Positions 18,101 to 25,954 of a stretch of DNA of 64,000 nt are shown in pieces; position 1 is the stretch's first letter, and each line of letters begins with the position of its first letter. Source of the stretch: Microcoleus asticus IPMA8 (GTDB lineage: Bacteria; Cyanobacteriota; Cyanobacteriia; Cyanobacteriales; Microcoleaceae); the NCBI RefSeq assembly GCF_013179805.1, contig NZ_SRRZ01000024.1, positions 1 to 64,000 of the forward strand, read 5' to 3'. Both the position numbers and the translations under genes were made by a program. The notes below the pieces were generated by a model that was given only the letters and a program-made list of their open reading frames with translations, did no database searches and was not told where the DNA came from.

Positions 18101-18590
18101 TCCGCACTTGTTCAACTGCTGTCTGACACAGCACTTGCAGATTTGGTGTTTTGTGGATTTTGTCGATCGGCTCTTGGACTAAATGATAACCATTCAAAGA
18201 ATCGCTAGCTTGTGGGGAAACAATCGGCTCTAGCTCAAAAATTAATGCTGAACTAGATTGATGGAGCGTCCCCTCAAAAACAGACTGGCGGTTTTTACTT
18301 TTGAATGATAATCTGATATTGTTAGATTGATGACTGTTTTCAGATAAAGCTTTTTCTATAGCCTCAATTTCCTCAGTCTCGACAAATTCATGTAAAAATT
18401 TGCCCAAAAGTTCTTCCGGGTAAATGCCGAGCACCTCAAAAATATTGTTGCTAACTTGCAAAATTTTCAACACAGGAGATTCCAGCACCAAAAGGATGCC
18501 ATGAGGTTGAATCGAAGCCGGCGAGTAAATTAGTTCGTAGTCGCTATCATTGAGAGTGCCTGTGTCTGAGGGCAATATCCTTGCTTTCAT
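15150..18590 (-). CDS. Cph1-like phytochrome with extra PAS domains, sensor histidine kinase
   Basis: The 1146-residue protein has a phytochrome photosensory core: PAS (about 16-125), GAF (140-310) with YPATDIPPQAR at 201-211 and the bilin-attachment site SPCHVQYLKNM with Cys257, and PHY (315-505) with the WFRPE tongue motif. The Cys near the N-terminus used by bacteriophytochromes is absent, so a Cph1-type phycocyanobilin attachment is predicted. Three PAS domains follow. The second (645-775) resembles a LOV domain but has TPRFLQG in place of NCRFLQG, so the flavin Cys is missing. The HisKA box is FISIVSHELRTPL (about 942) and the ATPase domain has GGTGLGL. The role is red/far-red sensing with phosphotransfer to a response regulator. 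It lies in a same-strand cluster with 20991-22277, 18865-20787 and 14454-14840. Confidence 0.93.
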   Translation of the reverse strand: MKARILPSDTGTLNDSDYELIYSPASIQPHGILLVLESPVLKILQVSNNIFEVLGIYPEELLGKFLHEFVETEEIEAIEKALSENSHQSNNIRLSFKSKNRQSVFEGTLHQSSSALIFELEPIVSPQASDSLNGYHLVQEPIDKIHKTPNLQVLCQTAVEQVRRMIGFDRALVYQFDATGAGEVVAEDKVESLAPLLGLHYPATDIPPQARKQFNMNLIRFIPDINCQPVELIPHCNPLTGRPVDLGGSLLRAVSPCHVQYLKNMNVAASMTLTLIKDKKVWGLIACHHPTRKYVNYETRTACEMLAKFVNLELSYKQDSENWEYGIYLKQNCHKFIKEISQKNSFVEGLLTFRDELLTLVDATGAVVCANENLTTIGQTPELVAIENLIAWIKSKKNNDIFHTDSLSKLYPPSEKFKEVASGLLILAMSEMQNYYILWFRPEVIQTVNWAGEPEWSIELKPDGSRQMSPRNSFELWQETVRLKSLPWQQCEIEIVRELRVAITSMELRKTNQQLSLALSATKIGFWDWDVQKNSIIWSREHEELYGLTPGTFGGTYQSFAACVHPEDLNSIQNAIDQAIAQRGDFCNEYRVVWPDGSIHWIEGKGKFFYNEAGDAVRMVGTVTEITDRKARELQLRLLESAVTTTNDAVLITEAEPIDEPGPRILYVNPAFTRMTGYTLEEVLGKTPRFLQGEKTDRASLDRVRTALETWQPMRVDLINYRKDGTEFWIEMSIVPIADETGGFTHWVSVHRDITERKQAEAALQQLNEQLEMRVLQRTRELESSQAELRESEALFRSLSESSPVGIFKIDPEGKCTYTNPRCQAIGGFAPAAALGNRWMRFIHPEDIKLILSKWSESQSLDGEFSCEFRHIQRDGTIRFCRLKTAPIFSDRTQLIGHVGTVTDITESRAIEKMKNEFISIVSHELRTPLASIRGSLGLLAAGVLKDQPETAKQMLEIASSDTERLVRLVNDILDLERLDASQVILVKQWCDAAVLMRKSAEAVLSVAAENHVNLSILPETAKIWADPDRIVQLLVNLLSNAIKFSAPESTVSLRVEDLGDRVLFEVKDRGRGIPADKLETIFGRFQQVDASDSRQKGGTGLGLAICRSIVQQHGGRIWAESVVSEGSSFYFTVPAQLEGEGGKSF

Positions 18591-18864
18591 ATGATTAATA
18601 CTTCTCTAAATTAGTCTATAGTTCTGGAGCAGCGGGCCAACATCCATCAACGGCACCGCGTCCGAATCGCACAACCAGAGAATCCCAATTCTTGGCTAAG
18701 GCTTCCTGATTCGTTTCGGACACGCATTATTGGATATTTCCTCCTAGTTATACCAGTTTAAAAAAAGAATACAACTGGAGGCAGGTGATCGAAACCAGAA
18801 GTTTCATCAGTCATTCCCAATCCTTCAGTTATTTAATTCTTTAATCTTTTAATCTAAAATGGTA

Positions 18865-20787
18865 TTAGTGTTGTGCCTGAGCCAGTTTGTGCCTTAGTTG
18901 AGTCCGCTCCAAACGATTCAGGAGGCGGGCAATCAATTCCGGTTTCACGATCGGCTTGTTCACGTAGTCGTCAGCACCTGCGACAAACATTTGGCGCACT
19001 GTTTCCGACTCGGAATGAGCCGTCAAAAATAGCACGGGGAGCCTGCTCCAGCGCAAATCGTTGCGCACTGCCAAACACAGCTCGATACCGCTGTAACCGG
19101 GCATCTCAACATCTAAAATTAGCAAATCCGGACAAGTGGTTTCGAGTACCTCCCAGAACTTTTCGGGATCGTCCAATGTTGTTACTTGAAATCCCCAAGG
19201 TTGTAGAATCACTTGCAGTGCAGCCAATAGATGCACGTCATCGTCTACCACCATAACTTTAGCTTCAGCAGGACCGGTCTGGTCGAGAACTTGGGCGACT
19301 GCTTTGAGTATATCTGCTGGGGGGATAGATTTGTGTAAAAAGCCGGAAGCTCCCAAACGAGCAACTTCTATTCGATCGCTCAATTGATTGTGCTCGCTAA
19401 AAACTATCACGGGAATTTCGGGTTTTTCACTGCGGAGTTCGGCTAGGAAAGAAAGTCCGTTTTCCTCAGTTCTGGAAAATGTCAAATCCAGCAAAACCGC
19501 GTCGGGAGGCTGTTGAGAAATCGCACTTCTTGCCGCTTGCGGAGAGTTGGCGACTTCCATCTGGAAGCCGAAAGCGGATGCTACTATTTTCAGTTGATCG
19601 CTCCCAAAAGTATCATCATCAACAATCAGCATTCGGCGCTTTTGGGAAACCGCAGGAACCAAATCGCCTTCTGCTTCGGGCGACGGGCGATCGAATATCT
19701 GTTTGAGCTTATCCAGAAATCCCTCAATCTGCTGAGCCGTCTCCGGTTTTAAGATGTTTTCAGTTTTGAACAAATGTTCTATTTTGCGCGCAACTTCCGA
19801 ACCTTTGGGCAGCCCTAAAGTTCCCAAAGAACCGACTAATTTGTGAGCTTGAGCCTGGGCTTCCTGGCGCAGTTCGCCCTCCAAGGTTCCGCTTTTCAGT
19901 TGAGCGATCGCGCGATCGAATATCGCCACCTTGTCTATAAAATTGGCTTTTAAATTTTCCCGCATTTTGGCAACCACATTCTGGACTTTGAGGTGGCGGT
20001 CGTCATTGTTTAATTCCTGGCTCGACCCGCTGGATTCAGCAGATAAAGTCTCTTGACTTTTAGCAGTTTCTGCCGTTTCCCGCGCAACTTTTTGGCTCTC
20101 AATATCCTCTTGCAGACTTTTGAGCCGATAGCCCAGTCCGTACACGGTTTCCACTAAATCTACAGTCATCCCGGCTGCTTTCAGCTTCTGCCGCAGCCCC
20201 TTGATGTGAGCGGTAACGGCTTCTTCCTGAGGAAATTCGCCGGCCGACCAAATGCGATCGAGGATGGCGCTGCGGCTGAAAATGCGGCGGGGATTTCTCA
20301 GGAAAAGTTCCAGCAAATTGTACTCTTTCGGAGTCAAGTGCAGCACTTTTTCGGCATAAATTACTTCTGTAGTGTCCGGGTTGACTTGCAGTTTTTCCCA
20401 GGTCAAATTTGTACTCGACAAAGTTGCCTTACCCCGGCGCAGCAAAGCGCGAATTCGAGCGATTAATTCTTCGAGATTAAAGGGTTTGACCACATAATCG
20501 TCTGCACCCGCCTCTAAACCTTGGACTCGATCGTTGCTGCTATCTAGTGCTGTTAGCAGTAAAATCGGCATTTGGCAGCCGGACGAGCGCAATTTCCGAC
20601 ACAAACTAATGCCGTCGAGTTTAGGAATCAGCACATCCAAAACAATCAGGTCGTAATCGTATGCCTGCACCAACTGCAAGGCTGTTTCACCGTCTGCTGC
20701 CGCATTCACATTGTAATTGTGAGAGTTCAGCGCTTGGGTAAGCAAACTGACTGTAATTGTGTCATCTTCTACCAGCAGAATTTTCAT
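18865..20787 (-). CDS. REC-wHTH-Hpt-REC-REC multi-domain response regulator
   Basis: The 640-residue protein starts as an OmpR/PhoB-type regulator: a receiver (1-118, phospho-acceptor Asp51, GADDYVVKPF) and a winged-helix DNA-binding domain (about 128-226, LTPKEYNLLELFL and VYGLGYRL). A histidine phosphotransfer domain follows (about 262-350, AHKLVGSLGTLG with the His). Two further receivers come next: MLIVDDDTFGSDQ (about 386-500) and VMVVDDDVHLLAA (512-630, with LDVEMPGYSG and GADDYVNKPI). It can therefore bind DNA, pass phosphate internally and probably receive it from more than one kinase. It sits directly upstream of the phytochrome gene on the same strand, with 274 bases between. The target promoters are unknown. 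Confidence 0.92.
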   Translation of the reverse strand: MKILLVEDDTITVSLLTQALNSHNYNVNAAADGETALQLVQAYDYDLIVLDVLIPKLDGISLCRKLRSSGCQMPILLLTALDSSNDRVQGLEAGADDYVVKPFNLEELIARIRALLRRGKATLSSTNLTWEKLQVNPDTTEVIYAEKVLHLTPKEYNLLELFLRNPRRIFSRSAILDRIWSAGEFPQEEAVTAHIKGLRQKLKAAGMTVDLVETVYGLGYRLKSLQEDIESQKVARETAETAKSQETLSAESSGSSQELNNDDRHLKVQNVVAKMRENLKANFIDKVAIFDRAIAQLKSGTLEGELRQEAQAQAHKLVGSLGTLGLPKGSEVARKIEHLFKTENILKPETAQQIEGFLDKLKQIFDRPSPEAEGDLVPAVSQKRRMLIVDDDTFGSDQLKIVASAFGFQMEVANSPQAARSAISQQPPDAVLLDLTFSRTEENGLSFLAELRSEKPEIPVIVFSEHNQLSDRIEVARLGASGFLHKSIPPADILKAVAQVLDQTGPAEAKVMVVDDDVHLLAALQVILQPWGFQVTTLDDPEKFWEVLETTCPDLLILDVEMPGYSGIELCLAVRNDLRWSRLPVLFLTAHSESETVRQMFVAGADDYVNKPIVKPELIARLLNRLERTQLRHKLAQAQH

Positions 20788-20990
20788 AAACGTAACCTGT
20801 TATTTGATCTGTTTTAGTGACTGAATTCTTAGCGAATTATGGGGATAGTTAAATAACCTTTTTCCGAGTTTATTTGAAATTTTCCCACCCTCAGTCTAAC
20901 AAATAGTATTCTTGAATATAGTAAAAGGGTAAATTTTTCTTGGGACTTTTTTTACCTCTCCCAATGTTTCATCTGATTTTCCGGGGGACT

Positions 20991-22277
20991 TTATGGCTTT
21001 TTTGACTTCAGCGCCTGCTGAATTTTTTGAATCAGATATTGCGATGAATCTTGATGCTTAACTAAGTTTTCCAACTCCGAAACCGCGACTTCAGCGTTTT
21101 TTATCTCTTTAACTAAAGAATCAGCGGTAACACTTTGTCTGACTCCCAAAGGTTGTTTGATAGCGGTCTGTGAATTGAAATCTTTTTCCGCTATTAATTC
21201 CTCCAACTCTAACAGCGCCATTTCTGCGCGATCGATCTTGATGGTCACAGATTTAGCCACATTAGCACCCGCTCTTGCTGCCTGCGTGAGTTCATGAACG
21301 CGAAGTTTAAACCGGCTGGCAATTTGCTCCATTTGAGTCCCTAATTCAAAAGTTTTACTCGCCAGTCTGCCAATTTCCAGACTCACTTGGCTCAGACCGC
21401 TGGGCTGATTTCCCATTTGATTGGTAACTACAGCCACCTGCACTGCTAAATGCCTGACTTGTTCGATCGCCTCCCGGATGGTTCGGGAAGTGCGGTTAAC
21501 CGTTTCTAAATCATTAGCTATTGCTTTGCCAACGCCCAAAATTTTCTCTGTATTGTTGCAAATAGAATTAGCACCTTGAAAAGTAGCTTGAAATGCTTGG
21601 CGACCTTCCGAGGAAATCAGTTTCGCAATTCTCACAAATCGCTGATTCATTTGAGCAATTTCTTCAGCTTGTTTTACCAGTGCCACTTCCTGGGAACTGG
21701 GAGTATTATTCGATTTTTCTGTTTGACGCTGTTGGGATTTTAAAAGCTCATTACATTCGTGGAATCTCGCCTGTTCTTGTTGAATAACCGCCAGATATTT
21801 GTGCCTTTCTACTCGGTATTTTTGAATAACTTTGTTAGCTTGCGCTAAAAGTTTCGACTGGGCAATTACCAGAGTCTGAACGTCCAAAATGCGGTAAGTC
21901 CGGTTTGCCATTACTACAACAATGGGTTCATAAATCAAGTCTTTGTGCCTGTTGAAAGACGCTTGCACCGCATCCTCTACTTTCCAGTTTTCCGAAAGCA
22001 GCAAAGGCGGAATTCTAATAAAATCTAACAAGCAGCGAATCGGTTGCTGCCCGTAAACTGCTAAGCGATCGGGAAGACTCATTTGCTCTCGAAACTTGAC
22101 GCGAGAAATCATGCCCAATACCTGTGATTCGTGGGTAATAATGACTCCCGGCAAGTCTGGTTCTTGCTCGAATCTTTCAGCCACTACCTGTCCTGGAGTT
22201 GCAGCACTCACTTGAAAGTCGTGACAAGGCAGATGTCCGATAGTGAAATCGGGGGTGAGTTGAGTTGGATTGCTCAT
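20991..22277 (-). CDS. Soluble protein with N-terminal CBS-like module and chemoreceptor-like coiled coil
   Basis: The 428-residue protein has no membrane segment. The first 140 residues resemble a CBS-pair-like module (PGVIITHESQVLGMISRVKF and YEPIVVVMANRTYRILDVQ). The rest is almost entirely helical and coiled-coil. A region around 260-340 (AIEQVRHLAVQVAVV, LEIGRLASKTFELG) recalls the signalling hairpin of methyl-accepting chemotaxis proteins, but the canonical tip with its conserved Glu-rich motif is not visible. It is the first gene of the phytochrome cluster, 203 bases upstream of the REC-wHTH-Hpt-REC-REC gene. It may link a ligand- or energy-sensing module to a motility complex; this is inference. 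Confidence 0.65.
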   Translation of the reverse strand: MSNPTQLTPDFTIGHLPCHDFQVSAATPGQVVAERFEQEPDLPGVIITHESQVLGMISRVKFREQMSLPDRLAVYGQQPIRCLLDFIRIPPLLLSENWKVEDAVQASFNRHKDLIYEPIVVVMANRTYRILDVQTLVIAQSKLLAQANKVIQKYRVERHKYLAVIQQEQARFHECNELLKSQQRQTEKSNNTPSSQEVALVKQAEEIAQMNQRFVRIAKLISSEGRQAFQATFQGANSICNNTEKILGVGKAIANDLETVNRTSRTIREAIEQVRHLAVQVAVVTNQMGNQPSGLSQVSLEIGRLASKTFELGTQMEQIASRFKLRVHELTQAARAGANVAKSVTIKIDRAEMALLELEELIAEKDFNSQTAIKQPLGVRQSVTADSLVKEIKNAEVAVSELENLVKHQDSSQYLIQKIQQALKSKKP

Positions 22278-22820
22278 TTACCCGGATCGTGTTAAGTAGA
22301 AGTTAACAAATTATATATTGATATTATACTGGAATAAGATTTTTTAAAGTAGTCAAGAACCCACCACTCACCGGCATACCGATTTAGTGGGGGCTTGAAA
22401 GAGTCCTAGTTTACCAGTCTAAATCTTAACTGACAGGAGTTGTGGGCAAGTGTTGAAGTTCACACGCCCGGAATCTGTAGCTAGTTAAGATATCTGTAAC
22501 GAAAGCATTAAACAGCCATTTGGGAGGCAGTGTGTTTGGCAAAGTACCGACCTACAACAAAGGCCCGTGCTAACTTGACCCCAGCAATGGGAGTGAAATT
22601 CCTTAGTTTCCATAAAAAACCCGGTTCACAAACACGACCAGAACCGATCGATTCTTCAGCCGTATCCGTGCCCCCCATTTCCTCCCACCGCTTTCGCGCT
22701 CTTACAGCTATAGTGGGGTAACTCGCGGCGAAGAAAGATGACAACTATAGGGAGAAATAAGGTTTCTGGCTCCTGGCTCTGACGAGAGCCCGCCTTCTGA
22801 CTACTTTCATCTCAAGTCTC
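22278..22820. other. Intergenic region between divergent genes, with possible IS200/IS605-type end
   Basis: Read on the minus strand, 22352-22400 gives TCAAGCCCCCACTA followed by a CCCAC...GTGGG hairpin and then GGTTCTTGACT. This layout recalls the right end of some cyanobacterial TnpB (IS605-type) elements. No intact transposase is present. One arm of the AAACCGGG palindrome lies at 22613-22626. A 78-codon minus-strand frame (22508-22744) is not convincing. Confidence 0.35.
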
Positions 22821-25463
22821 TTGGAGCGGCCGCGCCTGCTGCGCCCCTGGTTCCGTCCCCACAAAAGGGGCGTTCATATTTTGTTCTTTAAAACAACCGG
22901 GAAAATATCTAGATTGAAACCAAAAACCTTAAATCGGACTTTGCCGCTAGCAACCTTTGAGGCTGCTTACCAGTTGTTACAGCAAATGGCTGAACTTCCC
23001 GGGGCGATTTGGCTGGCCGACGATGCGATCGCTGATTATCAAAATCTGGAAAACTCGTCGGAAAGGTTTGCAGCAGTGGTATCAGATCATTTTAGCGGGC
23101 TGCTGCGGGGCAAGCTATTAGATGAGTTCGCAACAAACCGACGCCAACACAGCGAAAAAAATCTTACTTCGGAATTGAATGTGCAGTTGACTTTCGATCC
23201 CGGGGCGATCGCCAATTTCCTGTCTCCCCTCGCAAACAAACTCGCAGAAATAACGCCCGCACCCTCGCGGCAAATTGATATTCGCGCCCTCAAACAAGCA
23301 ATTAAAAATATACAGCCAAACTCGGCATTTTTTCAAAGCGAATTCACCCTCAATTTGCTGGATATTCTCGGTTCAGATGCTAAAAAAAACTGTCACCAGC
23401 CCCTACACCACCAAACAGAAATAGAGCAAAATTCCGCGCCCAAAGTGATAGCTCCAGAAACGCTAAAGCTACAGATTGCCGAAGCCGTCAATCAATTACA
23501 AGTTGCCAATCCCTGCATTTCATTTTGTCAGCCAGTCGAAGATGCTTTGCAGCAGCAGCTCGAACAAGAGCGACTTTTGAACCAAGTGACAACTCAAATC
23601 CGCCAGAGTTTGGAATTGCCTGTAATTTTGTCAAAAGCAGTCGAGCGAGTGCGAGAGTTTTTGGAGGTCGATCGCCTGTTAATTTATCAATTTGAAAAAG
23701 TGCCAGCGCCGCAGAATGGTGAGTTAGCTAAAGGAATACCTGCAGCGGTTTCTGGGTCAGGCAAAATCAAAGAAAATTTAGGGTCTTACTTGTATTTAGG
23801 TCGCGTCACCTACGAAGCTTTAGCCAACGATACTATCTCGTCTGTACTCAATTTTAGTGAAAGCGCGCAGTGTTTTACGAATGGAGTCATTGACAGAGAA
23901 AAATATCGCAAAGGTTTGACTTTGTGCGTCGCGGATGTGGAAAAAACTTACTCTTCGCAGCCTTGTTTTTTAGAGTTGATGCGGCGGGCGAAGGTGCGCG
24001 CGAAGTTGCTAGTGCCGATCGTAGTTCAAGACGAATTGTGGGGGCTGCTAATTGCCCACCAGTGTACTTTTCGGGAGTGGGAAGAAAGCAAAAAAACATT
24101 TTTGCGGCAAATAGCAGAACATTTGGCGATCGCCATTTATCAAGCCGAACTTTATGCACAAGTCCAACAGCAAAAGCGCACCTCAGAACAGCGCGTAATA
24201 GAGCGCACGCGAGAACTGCGCGATGCACTGGTCGCCGCCCAGTCTGCCAGCCTCGCCAAGAGCGAATTTTTGGCAGCTATGAGTCACGAATTGCGGACTC
24301 CGCTCACCTGCGTCATCGGCATTTCAGACACCCTGCTGCGGTGGTCTTACGGCAAAGTTGGCAGCAAAGAAGTGCCGGTGCAAAAGCAGCGACAGTACCT
24401 GCAAACTATCCGGGACAGTGGCGACCACTTATTAGAATTAATTAACGATATTTTAGATTTATCGCAAGTAGAAGCCGGAAAAGCAGTATTAAAAATTAGT
24501 GAATTTTCTCTTTCTAAATTAGCTTCTCAGAGCCTGCACGCTCTCAAAGAAAAAGCTCTGGCTAAAGGCGTGGAACTGGTGCAAGAACAGCGGATAAAAC
24601 AAGAGTGCGATCGTTTCACCGCTGACCCGCGCCGCTTGAGACAAATTCTCTTCAATCTTTTAGGAAATGCGATTAAATTTACTCCTGAAGGCGGGCGAGT
24701 CATCCTGCGAGTTTGGGTGACAGAAGATAAAAATCGAACGCCGGCAGTGCGGCAGCCCGGTACTGCACCTGCAGGCAGCACCGCTGTTTTTCAAATCAAA
24801 GATACCGGCATTGGAATTCCCGAACATCAGCGATCGCTTTTGTTTCAAAAATTCCAGCAGTTGGATTCCCCCTACCGCCGCGAATACGGTGGCACCGGTC
24901 TGGGATTGGCTTTAACTAAACAGTTGGTAGAGCTTCACGGCGGCGCGATCGAAGTCAACTCTACAGTTGATGTCGGCTCTACTTTTACCGTTTTTATACC
25001 CATCCAAACTCAAAGCAAAGATGAATCCACCAAATTCAAATATGAAAAATCGAATTCATCTTTACCGCTGCATTCTTCCTCCTTGCGGGGCAGCCTCGTG
25101 CTCGTCGAAGAAGATGAAGAAACTGCCATGCTGATTTGCGATATCCTGACAGTCGCAGGACTGCAAGTGGTGTGGATGATTGAAGGTTCGGCGGCAGTCG
25201 AACAAATTGAACTTTTGCAGCCGAATGCAGTGATTGTGGATATGCGTTTGCCTGGTATGAATGGCTGCGAAATAATTCACCAACTGCGCCAAAAACCCGC
25301 TACTGAAAATATCAAAATTCTGGCTTTAAGCGCTAATGAGATTCCCGCAGATGAGATATCTTTCGTGACGGGGGGAGCTAACGATTGTTTGGCTAAACCG
25401 ATTCACCCTGAGCAATTGCTTGACAGAATTATTTCTTTAATGGCCGGGATTGGTAATGGATAA
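22821..25463 (+). CDS. CikA-like GAF histidine kinase with C-terminal receiver
   Basis: The 880-residue protein has an N-terminal region of about 230 residues of unknown fold, a GAF domain (about 245-460) of the cyanobacteriochrome/CikA type (DVEKTYSSQPCFLELM, then VPIVVQDELWGLLIAHQ), a HisKA box MSHELRTPLTC with His489, the segment LLELINDILDLSQVEAGKA, an ATPase domain (FNLLGNAIKFTPEGG, GTGLGLAL) and a C-terminal receiver (about 755-870) with Asp in VIVDMRLPG and Lys in LAKPI. This order matches circadian input kinase CikA. In Synechococcus CikA the receiver is a pseudo-receiver; here the Asp is present. The start is uncertain: the frame opens with TTG at 22821, and a TTG near 22913 is also possible. 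It is divergent from the phytochrome cluster. Confidence 0.75.
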   Translation: MERPRLLRPWFRPHKRGVHILFFKTTGKISRLKPKTLNRTLPLATFEAAYQLLQQMAELPGAIWLADDAIADYQNLENSSERFAAVVSDHFSGLLRGKLLDEFATNRRQHSEKNLTSELNVQLTFDPGAIANFLSPLANKLAEITPAPSRQIDIRALKQAIKNIQPNSAFFQSEFTLNLLDILGSDAKKNCHQPLHHQTEIEQNSAPKVIAPETLKLQIAEAVNQLQVANPCISFCQPVEDALQQQLEQERLLNQVTTQIRQSLELPVILSKAVERVREFLEVDRLLIYQFEKVPAPQNGELAKGIPAAVSGSGKIKENLGSYLYLGRVTYEALANDTISSVLNFSESAQCFTNGVIDREKYRKGLTLCVADVEKTYSSQPCFLELMRRAKVRAKLLVPIVVQDELWGLLIAHQCTFREWEESKKTFLRQIAEHLAIAIYQAELYAQVQQQKRTSEQRVIERTRELRDALVAAQSASLAKSEFLAAMSHELRTPLTCVIGISDTLLRWSYGKVGSKEVPVQKQRQYLQTIRDSGDHLLELINDILDLSQVEAGKAVLKISEFSLSKLASQSLHALKEKALAKGVELVQEQRIKQECDRFTADPRRLRQILFNLLGNAIKFTPEGGRVILRVWVTEDKNRTPAVRQPGTAPAGSTAVFQIKDTGIGIPEHQRSLLFQKFQQLDSPYRREYGGTGLGLALTKQLVELHGGAIEVNSTVDVGSTFTVFIPIQTQSKDESTKFKYEKSNSSLPLHSSSLRGSLVLVEEDEETAMLICDILTVAGLQVVWMIEGSAAVEQIELLQPNAVIVDMRLPGMNGCEIIHQLRQKPATENIKILALSANEIPADEISFVTGGANDCLAKPIHPEQLLDRIISLMAGIGNG

Positions 25464-25529
25464 TTGGAAATTGGGCGGAGCGAAGCGGAGGGATGGCGCA
25501 TTTAATATAATTGAGTTTTTGAGGTAATT

Positions 25530-25895
25530 ATAGGAAGACCTAATTTTGATGAATTAGAGGTTTATAAGTTGGCGGAAAGTTTGGCGAATGAGATTGGAGA
25601 GATTGTAAAAAAATGGGATTATTTCACAAAAAATACGATGGGTCAACAGATCGTTCGGTCTGCTGATAGTTTCTGTGCTAATATTGCTGAAGGAAGAGGT
25701 CGTTATAATGACCAAGATAATCGGCGTTTTGTAAAAATTGCGATCGGCTCTTTGTACCAAATAGTAAACTGGTTAAGATTAGCCTATGCTAGACAACTTA
25801 TCACAAGCGAAGAAGTAAGCAAATTTAAACCAATTGTCGATAAATTACTACCAAAACTTAACGCTTATTTGATCTCAATAGGACAGAGGGAATAA
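25530..25895 (+). CDS. Four-helix-bundle protein (23S rRNA intervening-sequence family), non-standard start
   Basis: The product belongs to the family of small four-helix-bundle proteins (IVS/S23 family) found in many cyanobacteria; the role is unknown. It is recognisable by RPNFDELEVYKLAESLANEI, then MGQQIVRSADSFCANIAEGR and YNDQDNRRFVKIAIGSLYQ. Homology suggests translation starts at the codon before GRPNF, but that codon is ATA (25530-25532), preceded by a good ribosome site GAGG (25521-25524). The first standard in-frame start is TTG at 25569, which would remove 13 conserved residues. Either ATA (or ATT just before) is used, or the ATG has mutated and the gene is weakly expressed. Confidence 0.75.
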   Translation: MGRPNFDELEVYKLAESLANEIGEIVKKWDYFTKNTMGQQIVRSADSFCANIAEGRGRYNDQDNRRFVKIAIGSLYQIVNWLRLAYARQLITSEEVSKFKPIVDKLLPKLNAYLISIGQRE

Positions 25896-25904
25896 ATTAC
25901 AAAA

Positions 25905-25954
25905 AAAGCCCGATGCCCGATGCCCGATGCCCAATTCCCCATTCCCAATTCGCC
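25905..25954. repeat. Short tandem repeat upstream of the epimerase gene
   Basis: Three copies of CCCGATG are followed by CCCAATTCCC-type units up to the start of the next gene. These are simple spacer repeats, and the frame they leave open should not be taken as part of the gene. Confidence 0.6.

Noticed and set aside
22508..22744. 78-codon minus-strand frame
   Set aside because: No similarity to a known protein, it crosses a dispersed palindrome arm, and no ribosome site is clear.
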